Source: Dehalogenimonas formicexedens | Lineage (GTDB): Bacteria; Chloroflexota; Dehalococcoidia; Dehalococcoidales; Dehalococcoidaceae | Assembly (NCBI RefSeq): GCF_001953175.1 | Contig: NZ_CP018258.1 | Span: 1,144,210-1,208,209 of the forward strand | DNA length: 64,000 nucleotides | Direction of reading: 5' to 3' | In this document: positions 1 to 7,495 of the stretch, in pieces | Layout of the letters: each line of letters opens with the position of its first letter | How positions within the stretch are numbered: the stretch's first letter is position 1 | Made by a program: the position numbers and the translations under genes | The notes under the pieces: model-generated | Database searches by the model: none | Told to the model about the DNA's origin: nothing | What the model saw: only the letters and a program-made list of their open reading frames with translations

Positions 1-491
1 ATCGAGGCAAATGAATCAAAGCCCTTAGCCCGCGTCCATTGTCCATCGATCTTTTGAAGATCACGGGCGGTGATATCGTTAAAGCAGGTATAGCCCAGCA
101 CGTGGCTAAGGGCGTTTTCCCGGCTGATTCGCCAACCGGATTTCTTGATGACCACCGCCAGTTCCGCCTCATAGTCGACTCGCTGCGACATCGGAGGATA
201 AATGATACCCTCCTCCGGACCTATTACCGTCGTTGATGGTTTGAGGAAAATCAACGGCGCGGTAGGCAGCGTGTGCCCCATCTCTCTGGCATGGCCGTGA
301 TAATTAACTCCCAGGCAGACAATCTTTGAAGGTGCGCATGGCGCCAGCAATTTCACCGAATGTAACGGATATACCGCGCCGGAATAATCAAGGCTTTTGT
401 ACGGCGTGCCATTTATCCCAAGAATATTTTTACCATCAATGACACCATAGGATTCCGACCCATCGGGCGTAGAAAAACGAGCAATTTTCAT
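1..491 (-). CDS. Fumarylacetoacetate hydrolase family protein (partial, C-terminus beyond window)
   Basis: The first ~163 residues of an FAH-family hydrolase/isomerase run off the left edge. The N-terminal leader module is followed by the family's catalytic core: a CLGVNYHGHAREMG stretch, then 'DYEAELAVVI' with the acidic metal ligands, then 'GYTCFNDITARDLQ'. Members act on acylpyruvates or 2-oxo-hept-ene-dioates in aromatic breakdown or as oxaloacetate decarboxylases; the substrate here cannot be told. ATG at 489-491 is used. An in-frame ATG three codons upstream (498-500) also fits, and the weak GAAGG site nearby does not decide between them. It is transcribed away from efp. Confidence 0.85.
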   Translation of the reverse strand, partial: MKIARFSTPDGSESYGVIDGKNILGINGTPYKSLDYSGAVYPLHSVKLLAPCAPSKIVCLGVNYHGHAREMGHTLPTAPLIFLKPSTTVIGPEEGIIYPPMSQRVDYEAELAVVIKKSGWRISRENALSHVLGYTCFNDITARDLQKIDGQWTRAKGFDSFAS

Positions 492-558
492 GGGTGGCAT
501 TGTACCTTCAAGGCGGTGAGCTATACAAGCAGCGACTTATAAAATACTTAAAACAGTT

Positions 559-587
559 TTGGTTCCAAACCTGATGGTACTTATAAT
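559..587 (+). promoter_or_regulatory. Candidate sigma-70 promoter upstream of a short leader
   Basis: TTGGTT (559-564), a 17-nt spacer and TATAAT (582-587). It would start a short transcript near 594 that meets a small hairpin at 641-656 followed by TATTTTT. This is separate from the efp promoter at 690-718. Confidence 0.4.
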
Positions 588-606
588 GGAACTGATGGAG
601 GAAATA

Positions 607-664
607 TTGACCCTGCCCTTAGGAGTCGCTATGGTGGTATCTGCTTTGTGAAGCAGTATTTTTC
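607..664 (+). other. Possible leader peptide ORF with overlapping terminator-like hairpin upstream of efp
   Basis: GGAGG (597-601) sits 5 nt before a TTG (607) that opens a 14-codon ORF ending at TGA 649-651. The end of this ORF overlaps a 6-bp hairpin (CTGCTT/AAGCAG, 641-656) followed by TATTTTT. The layout resembles an attenuator or a small RNA of about 70 nt. The stem is short, and an independent efp promoter lies just downstream, so function is uncertain. The rest of 492-690 shows nothing else recognisable. Confidence 0.25.
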
Positions 665-689
665 GAAACCTGTCTGAACATTCGGATAT

Positions 690-718
690 TTGCGCCGCCT
701 ATTTGAACGCCCTATAAT
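690..718 (+). promoter_or_regulatory. Sigma-70 promoter for efp-epmA
   Basis: TTGCGC (690-695), a 17-nt spacer and a perfect TATAAT (713-718), placed about 55 nt before the efp start. Confidence 0.55.
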
Positions 719-772
719 AACGTCCGGTTTTAGAACTAATGAATAATATAACTGGAGGATGTCCCAAAATCT

Positions 773-1333
773 GTGGAAGTCTCTGAGGTTTCAAAGAACA
801 AAAAACTGCTCATCGACGGTGTCCCATTCAACGTTGAAGGCGTCGATTTCGTTAAACCCGGTAAAGGCCGGGCCATTTACCATCTCAAATTGCGCAATTT
901 GATCAACGGGACATTATCCGAGCCGACTTACCATTCCGGCGACAAGTTTGATGAAGCCACGATCACCGTCAGAGATATGCAATACCTCTACGAGGAGCAT
1001 GGCCATTACACCTTCATGGATGCCGAGAGCTACGAACAGCACGTCATGGGCGAAGAAAATGTCGGCGACAAAAAGCTTTACCTTAAAGACAGCCTCGGTG
1101 TCCAGGTGATGATGTGGGAAGACCGCCCTATCGACCTCATCCTGCCCAAAGCTGTCGAACTTAAGGTAATAGAGACCGAATCCGCCCTCAAAGGCGCCAC
1201 GGTTACGGCACAGCAGAAAATGGCAAAGCTTGAAACCGGTATGTCCATAGGCGTTCCCGCCTTCGTCAAGGAAGGCGATGTTATCCGGATCAGCACCATT
1301 ACCGGATCATACGTCGAGCGTGTCGGCGGCTAG
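773..1333 (+). CDS. efp: Elongation factor P
   Basis: EF-P (186 aa, typical length) binds between the P and E sites of the ribosome and relieves stalling at polyproline stretches. The N-terminal KOW-like domain carries the tip loop 'VKPGKGRA'; K31 of PGKG corresponds to the lysine that is beta-lysylated in E. coli (K34). Two OB-fold domains follow, ending in 'GDVIRISTITGSYVERV'. The start is GTG at 773. A GGAGG at 754-758 is 14 nt away, longer than ideal, but the frame has no other usual start after the stop at 749-751; the nearby ATG at 759 is out of frame. epmA follows after 6 nt, so the modifying enzyme and its substrate are co-transcribed. Confidence 0.95.
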   Translation: MEVSEVSKNKKLLIDGVPFNVEGVDFVKPGKGRAIYHLKLRNLINGTLSEPTYHSGDKFDEATITVRDMQYLYEEHGHYTFMDAESYEQHVMGEENVGDKKLYLKDSLGVQVMMWEDRPIDLILPKAVELKVIETESALKGATVTAQQKMAKLETGMSIGVPAFVKEGDVIRISTITGSYVERVGG

Positions 1334-1339
1334 AATCCC

Positions 1340-2245
1340 GTGGACCTGGGTGTTCTTTCAGGTAAAAAAGGAAATCTGAAACGCCGGGCTGAGATCTTGA
1401 ATCTCACCCGGCGTTTTTTCATCGAACGGGGTTATCTTGAAGTTGAAACGCCTTCATTAGCGCCCTGTCCGATCCCTGAAGCCTTCATCGAACCCATTAC
1501 CAGCGAATGTGGCTGCCTCCTCCCTTCCCCCGAACTCTATATGAAACCCCTGCTGTCAGCCGGTTATGGCGACATTTTTCAAATATGCCACGCCTTTCGC
1601 AGGGGAGAAAAAGGTGCCCGGCACCGTGAAGAGTTCACACTTCTCGAATATTACCGGATCGGTAGAACCTATCTCGATCTCGCAATCGAAACGGAATCGT
1701 TAATCATTAATTTGGCAGAATGTCTTATCGGGTCAGCCAAGATCCAGTACCAGGGTAAGGAGATCGACCTGACGCCGCCGTGGCCCCGTGTTACCGTCAG
1801 TGATTCTTTTATGTCCACCTGTGGCTGGGATCCTGTGAACGTCCACGACGACGAAAAATTCGACTTCGAACTGGCGACCAGGGTCGCCGCCATGTCGAAT
1901 GAGCGCCCCCTGATCCTTTACGATTTTCCATCCAGGATGGCTTCATTGGCCCGCCTTAAACCAAGCGACTCGAAATTAGCGGAAAGAACCGAGATATTCA
2001 TCGGCGGGCTGGAACTTGCGAATATTTTTTCGGAATTAACCGATCCCGAAGAACAGCGCCGGCGGTTCGAAAATGAACTTGATGTCGCCCGTTCGCGGAG
2101 AAAAGACGCCAAAATGCCCGAGGATTTCCTTGAATCTCTAGCAAAACTTCCGGAAGCGGCGGGTGGGGCGTTGGGGATGGACCGATTGGTGATGCTGTTG
2201 TGTGATGCCGGTACGATAGATGAAGTCACCGCATTCCCGGTTTAG
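1340..2245 (+). CDS. epmA: EF-P lysine ligase EpmA (GenX/PoxA/YjeA), LysRS paralogue
   Basis: A class II aminoacyl-tRNA synthetase catalytic core (301 aa) without the anticodon-binding domain, which sets EpmA apart from lysyl-tRNA synthetase. Motif 2 is 'FQICHAFRRGEKGARHREEF' and motif 3 is 'GGALGMDRLVMLL'. EpmA activates (R)-beta-lysine (or lysine) and transfers it to the EF-P loop lysine. It starts at a GTG 6 nt after efp, with no strong Shine-Dalgarno site, suggesting translational coupling. No EpmB (lysine 2,3-aminomutase) or EpmC gene is adjacent. Function is secure from the motifs plus the efp linkage; the actual donor amino acid is not. Confidence 0.92.
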   Translation: MDLGVLSGKKGNLKRRAEILNLTRRFFIERGYLEVETPSLAPCPIPEAFIEPITSECGCLLPSPELYMKPLLSAGYGDIFQICHAFRRGEKGARHREEFTLLEYYRIGRTYLDLAIETESLIINLAECLIGSAKIQYQGKEIDLTPPWPRVTVSDSFMSTCGWDPVNVHDDEKFDFELATRVAAMSNERPLILYDFPSRMASLARLKPSDSKLAERTEIFIGGLELANIFSELTDPEEQRRRFENELDVARSRRKDAKMPEDFLESLAKLPEAAGGALGMDRLVMLLCDAGTIDEVTAFPV

Positions 2246-2357
2246 CGATTCTCGAACCGCCTCTCCCTGGTGTTAACGTCCCAGCAAAAACCGGCAACGC
2301 CTGAAGACCCCACTGGCGGATCTAAGGTTTCGGCAATCGTTCTTATGAGTCCAATTT

Positions 2358-3065
2358 TTAGGGAACTTCGACGACTTCGAAGTATTCCTGGGCATCGGGG
2401 GCTTCCCAAATCGTCCCGGACGGGTTGGTAATCGCGCTGCGGGAGGAAAGAATCTTCCCGCCGAAGGTGCCGACCCGGGTAATCTTGATCACCGTTGAGC
2501 CGTATTTTTTTGCGATAATGTCGGAAACGGGATGGCCTGTAAAAGGGGGGTGATTAGGATCGGTTAACGACACCGGTAAGAACACCAATCTCGAACCGGC
2601 GCAGGCGGCGTCAACCACGTCCCATGAGATACAGTCGGCGCAGATCATCAGCCCCACTGTGCCGAACGATGTTTCGAATTTCACCGGTTCATTGCCCCGG
2701 CAAAGGTTTAAGGCTACCTCTTCGTGGGTCAGGTTGATCTTGCGGTATTTGGCGACCTGTTCGCCGCCCTTGAAAACGTAGCAGGTGTTGTAATAACAAT
2801 CGCCTTCGCGCTCCACGATGCTGCCGCCGATGATATAGCCGTGGAAAATCGTGCTTGCTTTTTTGAACATCTCCAATGCGGGCAAAGCCGTAAGCTCAAG
2901 GCTGCTCTGGAGCGTATAAGGCCGCCGGTTATCGCCCCCGGGGATAGTGAAAAACTCGGGCAAAGCAAAAAAATCGGCGTCGGTGTTGATTATTTTATCG
3001 TAAGCCTTGGCGATGTTGAGATCGGGATCACCGGCATCGGCGATTTGGTAGACGGCAATCCTCAT
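2358..3065 (-). CDS. Carbon-nitrogen hydrolase (nitrilase superfamily)
   Basis: A 235-residue nitrilase-fold amidase. The catalytic triad is visible: E37 in 'ALPEFF', K109 in 'YRKINL' and C142 in 'GLMICADC'. The superfamily hydrolyses amides, N-carbamoyl compounds or nitriles through a cysteine thioester. The protein is shorter than the usual ~260-280 aa. Its ATG overlaps the stop of the upstream nitronate monooxygenase-like gene at 3065, so the two are translationally coupled and probably act on related small nitrogen compounds. The substrate is not predictable from sequence alone. Confidence 0.85.
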   Translation of the reverse strand: MRIAVYQIADAGDPDLNIAKAYDKIINTDADFFALPEFFTIPGGDNRRPYTLQSSLELTALPALEMFKKASTIFHGYIIGGSIVEREGDCYYNTCYVFKGGEQVAKYRKINLTHEEVALNLCRGNEPVKFETSFGTVGLMICADCISWDVVDAACAGSRLVFLPVSLTDPNHPPFTGHPVSDIIAKKYGSTVIKITRVGTFGGKILSSRSAITNPSGTIWEAPDAQEYFEVVEVP

Positions 3066-4273
3066 CAGGCCAGGCTCATTCCATTGGCGGGCGAGATCAT
3101 CAGCCCATTCATATAACGCGTCATAGCCTCGATAAGTTCCTGGACAGCTTTGGTCTTGTATTCCTTGACCAGTGAGCCTATCAGTTTCTTAACCGTTGTT
3201 ATCTCCTTGACCCGGTGTACGTTCGCGCCGCAGAAAGCAAACCCTCCGGATAGACGCCCCCGCTGTGCGTTGATCAGCGCGAGGAATATGCAATACGGGC
3301 TCTGGGCGATATCGCAGGTCTTGACGCAGTGTTGGGGACATTTGAAAGGCTTTTTATTCCCGGCAGCCACGCTTTCGATAAAAGCGTTTCGGATAGCCCG
3401 GCCCGGCATGCCAACCGGACTCTTGATGATGACGGCATCACCTTCTTGGGAATCAACGTAGGTTTGTTTGAAAGCAGGTGAAGCGTCACATTCCTCGGTA
3501 GCTACAAATCTGGTAGCCATCTGAACGCCGCTGGCGCCGAGTTTCAAAAGGTCGTAAATGTCCTCACCCGTGAAGACTCCTCCGCCGCCGATCACCGGGA
3601 TGGGGCGTCCGGCGGCTTGTTCAAAAGGTTTCACCGCCTCCAGCACTTCGGGAACCAGGTGCTCAAGACGATTTTGGGGCAGGCCCAATTCTTCGGCTTT
3701 AAATCCGAGGTGCCCGCCCGCCAGGGGGCCTTCGACGACGAAGGCGTCGGGAGTATAGTTGAAATCATCCTGCCACTTTTTGCACAAAATCCTGGCCGCG
3801 CGGCCGGATGAAACAATCGGCACTAGTTTGGTGTGCCGGTTCTTCCCAAGAATTTCAGGGAGGCGCAGAGGCAGCCCGGCGCCGGCGAAAATGATGTCGA
3901 TACCCTCTTCGATAGCGGCTTTCGCCAACTCGGCAAAATCGGTAAGAGCGACCATGATGTTCACGCCCAGTACGCCCCTGGTTTTGGAACGGGCTAAACG
4001 GATTTCTTTACGCAGTCCGCGGATATTGGCTTCGAAGAAATTGGTAAAATAGTCGGCCTCGAAAAGCCCGATGCCCGGCGCGGCAATGACGCCGATACCA
4101 CCAGCGTTCGCTACGGCTGACGCCAGTCCGGATAGTGAAATGCCGACGGCCATGCCGCCTTGAACAATGGGCAGACGCGCCGTGTGCTGGCCGATTCTCA
4201 AGGGAGGCGGCCGGTGCCATTTCAGAATTTCTTCTATCTCGGCAATGGCGGAACGGCCGAAAGGAATATCCAT
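3065..4273 (-). CDS. Nitronate monooxygenase / FabK-like NAD(P)H:flavin oxidoreductase
   Basis: A 402-residue FMN-dependent TIM barrel. It opens with 'LPIVQGGMAVGISL' and 'ANAGGIGVIAAPG', carries the phosphate-binding glycines 'PVIGGGGVFTGEDI' and 'LGASGVQMATRFVATEEC', and belongs to the nitronate monooxygenase/2-nitropropane dioxygenase/FabK group. The C-terminal part (about residues 305-350) carries a cysteine-rich segment, C-x3-C-x3-C-x7-C and one more Cys, not found in classical NMO; it could bind metal or an Fe-S cluster. Activity may be nitronate oxidation or a reductase reaction in an anaerobe. It leads a two-gene unit with the nitrilase-like gene. Confidence 0.85.
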   Translation of the reverse strand: MDIPFGRSAIAEIEEILKWHRPPPLRIGQHTARLPIVQGGMAVGISLSGLASAVANAGGIGVIAAPGIGLFEADYFTNFFEANIRGLRKEIRLARSKTRGVLGVNIMVALTDFAELAKAAIEEGIDIIFAGAGLPLRLPEILGKNRHTKLVPIVSSGRAARILCKKWQDDFNYTPDAFVVEGPLAGGHLGFKAEELGLPQNRLEHLVPEVLEAVKPFEQAAGRPIPVIGGGGVFTGEDIYDLLKLGASGVQMATRFVATEECDASPAFKQTYVDSQEGDAVIIKSPVGMPGRAIRNAFIESVAAGNKKPFKCPQHCVKTCDIAQSPYCIFLALINAQRGRLSGGFAFCGANVHRVKEITTVKKLIGSLVKEYKTKAVQELIEAMTRYMNGLMISPANGMSLA

Positions 4274-4360
4274 TAAGACTCCAAGGTTAGCAAATATAAG
4301 GAAGGGTATCGTATTTTGACGGGTTACGTCAAGTTGACGGCCGAATCCGGAAACTGCCCC

Positions 4361-5059
4361 CTAACCGGGAGGACCTCCGGCCGGAACATAATATCCCTGC
4401 CCGGCTTTTGACAGAATAAACGCGGGGCTGGCGGCGTCAGTTTCAAGTTTGCGCCGCAGCCGGCCGATATAAACGCGCAAGGCATTGACTGAACCGGGAT
4501 AATCCTCGCCCCAGATAATTTCGGCTAATTTACTGTGGTCAACCACCCGACCGCAATTCCTTATCAGTTGGGCAAGGATTATACTCTCCGTTCGGGTAAG
4601 TTCGATCCGACTCCCCGATGAGGTAGAGATGTCGTTTCTTCCGGTGTCCAAAGTCAATTTTCCGCAATGGAGAACTTCCTGCTCCGGTACGCCCGGCTGA
4701 CGCCTGAGCAATGTCCTCACCCTGGCGATCAGTTCAAGTTGCCGGAACGGCTTAACCACGTAATCATCCGCCCCCAGTTCAAGACCCTTGACGATATCTT
4801 TCTCGTCGCTCCTGGCTGTGAGAATGACAATCAGGATCCTGGGAAATTTTCGCAGCGTTTTCAAAACTTCGAAGCCATCGATGTCAGGGAGCCCCAGATC
4901 AAGGATTACCAGATCCGGGCTTTCGGCTTGCGCCCTGGCTATTCCTTCGATACCGAATCCGGCGCTGGCAAACTCAATCTCCGGCCAGTTCACCTGGAAC
5001 GCCGTTCGCAGGTAGTCAACGATCGCCGGATCATCTTCGATAATAAGGATCTTGCTCAT
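4361..5059 (-). CDS. OmpR/PhoB-family response regulator
   Basis: A 232-residue two-domain regulator. The receiver domain (1-~120) has acidic pocket residues 'IIEDD', phospho-acceptor D54 in 'VILDLGLPDIDG', and the switch lysine in 'DDYVVKPF'. The C-terminal winged helix (~135-228) contains 'NALRVYIGRLRRKLE' and the wing 'SKAGQGYYVP'. It resembles KdpE/PhoB types. Its ATG overlaps the stop of the upstream sensor kinase by 4 nt, so the pair forms one two-component operon. Target genes are not evident. Confidence 0.92.
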   Translation of the reverse strand: MSKILIIEDDPAIVDYLRTAFQVNWPEIEFASAGFGIEGIARAQAESPDLVILDLGLPDIDGFEVLKTLRKFPRILIVILTARSDEKDIVKGLELGADDYVVKPFRQLELIARVRTLLRRQPGVPEQEVLHCGKLTLDTGRNDISTSSGSRIELTRTESIILAQLIRNCGRVVDHSKLAEIIWGEDYPGSVNALRVYIGRLRRKLETDAASPAFILSKAGQGYYVPAGGPPG

Positions 5060-5856
5060 GTCACCCCCGTCGCGACAACCGATTCTGCTGCCGGAAGACC
5101 AAACCAGAAGGTATTACCCTGGTTGCGGAAATTCCTGGCGCCGATGGAACCCCCCTGAAGTTCAACCAGCCGTTTGGCCAGCACCAGGCTGTTATTGGCT
5201 GCCCGCCGTCTTTGCGCTTCAGGCGAACGATAGGGCTCGAAGAGATAAGGCCAGTCTGATTCAGGGACGGAGTTGCCGTCGTCTTCTATCTCGAAGGTTG
5301 TGGTGCTTCCGCCCCCGGAGATGGTCACCGAGATTTTGCCGCCGCTACGGCTTGCTTTCAACGCGCTATAGATAAATATTGATATCACCTGTCGCAACCG
5401 CTTTTCGTCGGCCCAAACGTAAACCGGGACATCAGGTGAATTCATGGTGAGAATTACGCTCTTTGTAGGCAATTCGGCCTCAATCCTTCTTGCCTCTTCA
5501 CTGACCGGCTTGACCGGATCGAACCGACATAGATTGAATTTGATTTTCCCGCATTCACAGAGTTCAAGATCCATTAGATCATTGACCATCCGGAGCAGCT
5601 TTTCGGCGCTTATCTTGATGCTCAACGCCAGGTCGGACCATGGTTGCTCATTAAACCCCGATGCCAACAATTCACTGGCGCCGGCTATAGGGGTCAGTGG
5701 TGTTTTCAGATCATGAGCCAGTTGCTTGATGTAATCTTCAAGGTTTTTTACCCGCTGTTCCAGGATCGCATTCTGGTTTCTGAGCCTGTTTAATTCTTCA
5801 TTCATTAAAGAATGCTCTTGCGGCGTTTCCCGAGCGTTCCGGGGCGGACTATTCAT
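5056..5856 (-). CDS. Soluble sensor histidine kinase with degenerate ATP-binding domain
   Basis: An N-terminal coiled coil (about residues 18-45) runs into a HisKA dimerisation domain with H48 in 'QLAHDLKTPLTP'. There is no membrane segment or recognisable sensor domain, so the protein is cytosolic. In the HATPase domain the N-box asparagines are missing ('VISIFIYSALKAS' where 'NLLxNAxKF' is usual), the G1 box reads 'DDGNSVP' rather than D-x-G-x-G, and the G2 glycines are replaced ('AANNSLVLAKRL'). The F box 'LFEPYR' survives. ATP binding may be lost or altered. ATG at 5856 is chosen; an earlier in-frame start at 5958 would overlap the preceding gene. Confidence 0.8.
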   Translation of the reverse strand: MNSPPRNARETPQEHSLMNEELNRLRNQNAILEQRVKNLEDYIKQLAHDLKTPLTPIAGASELLASGFNEQPWSDLALSIKISAEKLLRMVNDLMDLELCECGKIKFNLCRFDPVKPVSEEARRIEAELPTKSVILTMNSPDVPVYVWADEKRLRQVISIFIYSALKASRSGGKISVTISGGGSTTTFEIEDDGNSVPESDWPYLFEPYRSPEAQRRRAANNSLVLAKRLVELQGGSIGARNFRNQGNTFWFGLPAAESVVATGVT

Positions 5857-5938
5857 TATTACTTCTCGATTACATTCAATAATTGGCGTGTTGTGAACAA
5901 CTAATCGGCGGTCAAACAAAAATAATTCAACCGAACGT

Positions 5939-7336
5939 TTATTCCGCCTCCGCAGCATTGAACAACGCCTTGACTATCAATTCCGAAAGAGCAGGATGGA
6001 TATGAATTCCGGCCGCGATGTCATCCATGGTACCTCTTCGAGCCATCGCATTGATCACTTCTTGTATCAGCACCGAGGCCCAGGGACCGATAATGTGGCA
6101 ACCTAAGATCCGGTTGTTCCGCGCCTCCATTATGATCTTGGCAAAGCCTTCGTCCTGCATCATCGCTGAACCCAGGGCGATATCCCCGTAATCGGCCCGC
6201 CCAACTTTAATCTTGAATTTTTGCGCCGCCTGCTCTTCCAGCAAACCCACCGAGGCGATCTGGGGGTGGGTGAATACGGCATGCGGTGAAGCGGTAAAGT
6301 CCATTCTCAGGTGTTGCCCGTGAATGCCGTTGGCGCCGGCTATTTCCGCTTCCGCATGAGCGGTGTGGGTGAACATTTCTCTGCCGATGGCATCGCCCAG
6401 GGCATAGATACCTTTGACGTTGGTCTCCAAACGCGAATTGACTTTGATATAGCCGTTTTTAGCGATGGCGATACCGCTGCGGCTTACTTTCAACAGGTCG
6501 GCGTTGGAACGGCGCCCGGTAGCCATCAGTAGCCTCTGGGCTCGAATTTCCGCCTTCATCCCCGTCCTGGAATGACCGGTATGGATTATTACCCCGCCGC
6601 CCGGAGCTTTTTCCACGGATTCAGCGGTACACTCGGTTTGAACGGTCATCCGTCGGGACAGGGCCATCTGCAAATAAGCCGAAACTTCCGGTTCCTCGTT
6701 AGGCAGGAGGCGGGATCTCATCTCAATTATCGTGACATCCGTGCCCATCGCCTCGAAGAAATGGGCGTACTCTACGCCGATGTATCCCCCACCCAGGACT
6801 ACCATGCTTTTTGGAACCTCTTCCAGGTCCAGCAAGGTCTCGTTAGTTAAATATTCTACCGTGTCCAAGCCTGGTATAGGGGGGATAAGAGGCCGGGATC
6901 CGGAGACCAAATATATCTGTTTCCCCTTGATTGTTTCGTCGCCCACCGCGAGGGTAAAATCGTCGATGAATTCCGCTTCGCCGTGATAAAAATCTAACGC
7001 CTTGGATTCCTTCAGGTATTTTTCGATCTTTGCGCTGTCACTGTTTACCAAATGGCGCATGCGGTTCATGATGGCCTTGAAATCGATAGCCGGTATTGCG
7101 GTGTCGATGCCAAGCTTGGCCGACTCACGTATCTCCATGATGCGGTCGGCGGGAAAGATGAGCATTTTGGAGGGGATGCAGCCAACGTTAAGGCAGGTGC
7201 CGCCGATAGGGCCGCGATCGATCAGGGCTACAGTATGCCCGTGTTCGACCGCCATATCGAGAATATCCAATCCGGCTCCCGAACCGACGATGATGATATC
7301 GTATTCTCTGACCGGTGAAACCCTGGGTTTATTCAT
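5939..7336 (-). CDS. FAD-dependent NAD(P)-disulfide oxidoreductase (dihydrolipoyl/mycothione/mercuric reductase family)
   Basis: A 465-residue group I pyridine nucleotide-disulfide oxidoreductase. The FAD site is 'IIIVGSGAGLDIL', the redox-active disulfide is C48-x4-C53 in 'GGTCLNVGCIPSKML', the NAD(P) site is 'VVLGGGYIGVEYAHF', and the C-terminal dimerisation domain ends with the acid-base pair in 'HIHPALSELI'. The unusual FAD motif GSGAGLDIL is closer to mycothione reductase (GTGSGNSIL) than to lipoamide dehydrogenase (GGGPGGY). No lipoyl-dependent 2-oxoacid dehydrogenase lies nearby. The physiological disulfide is unknown; a low-molecular-weight thiol is possible (see 24619-27507). Confidence 0.85.
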   Translation of the reverse strand: MNKPRVSPVREYDIIIVGSGAGLDILDMAVEHGHTVALIDRGPIGGTCLNVGCIPSKMLIFPADRIMEIRESAKLGIDTAIPAIDFKAIMNRMRHLVNSDSAKIEKYLKESKALDFYHGEAEFIDDFTLAVGDETIKGKQIYLVSGSRPLIPPIPGLDTVEYLTNETLLDLEEVPKSMVVLGGGYIGVEYAHFFEAMGTDVTIIEMRSRLLPNEEPEVSAYLQMALSRRMTVQTECTAESVEKAPGGGVIIHTGHSRTGMKAEIRAQRLLMATGRRSNADLLKVSRSGIAIAKNGYIKVNSRLETNVKGIYALGDAIGREMFTHTAHAEAEIAGANGIHGQHLRMDFTASPHAVFTHPQIASVGLLEEQAAQKFKIKVGRADYGDIALGSAMMQDEGFAKIIMEARNNRILGCHIIGPWASVLIQEVINAMARRGTMDDIAAGIHIHPALSELIVKALFNAAEAE

Positions 7337-7495
7337 AACTTAATTGTAACACCGGGCATTTTGAATCCCTAACAAGAATGCCGGTCGGCAATTAAATAGT
7401 TATGGCTTTTGTAACCGGTTGACTATCTGAAGCTCCGGAGAATAAAGCGGCGCGACCGATTCGGGCGGCAAGGGTAACGGAGACGGAAGAAAAAG

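Noticed and set aside
5856-5958. Longer kinase start overlapping the disulfide reductase gene
   Set aside because: The extra 34 residues look unlike any sensor domain and would overlap the preceding gene by 20 nt.
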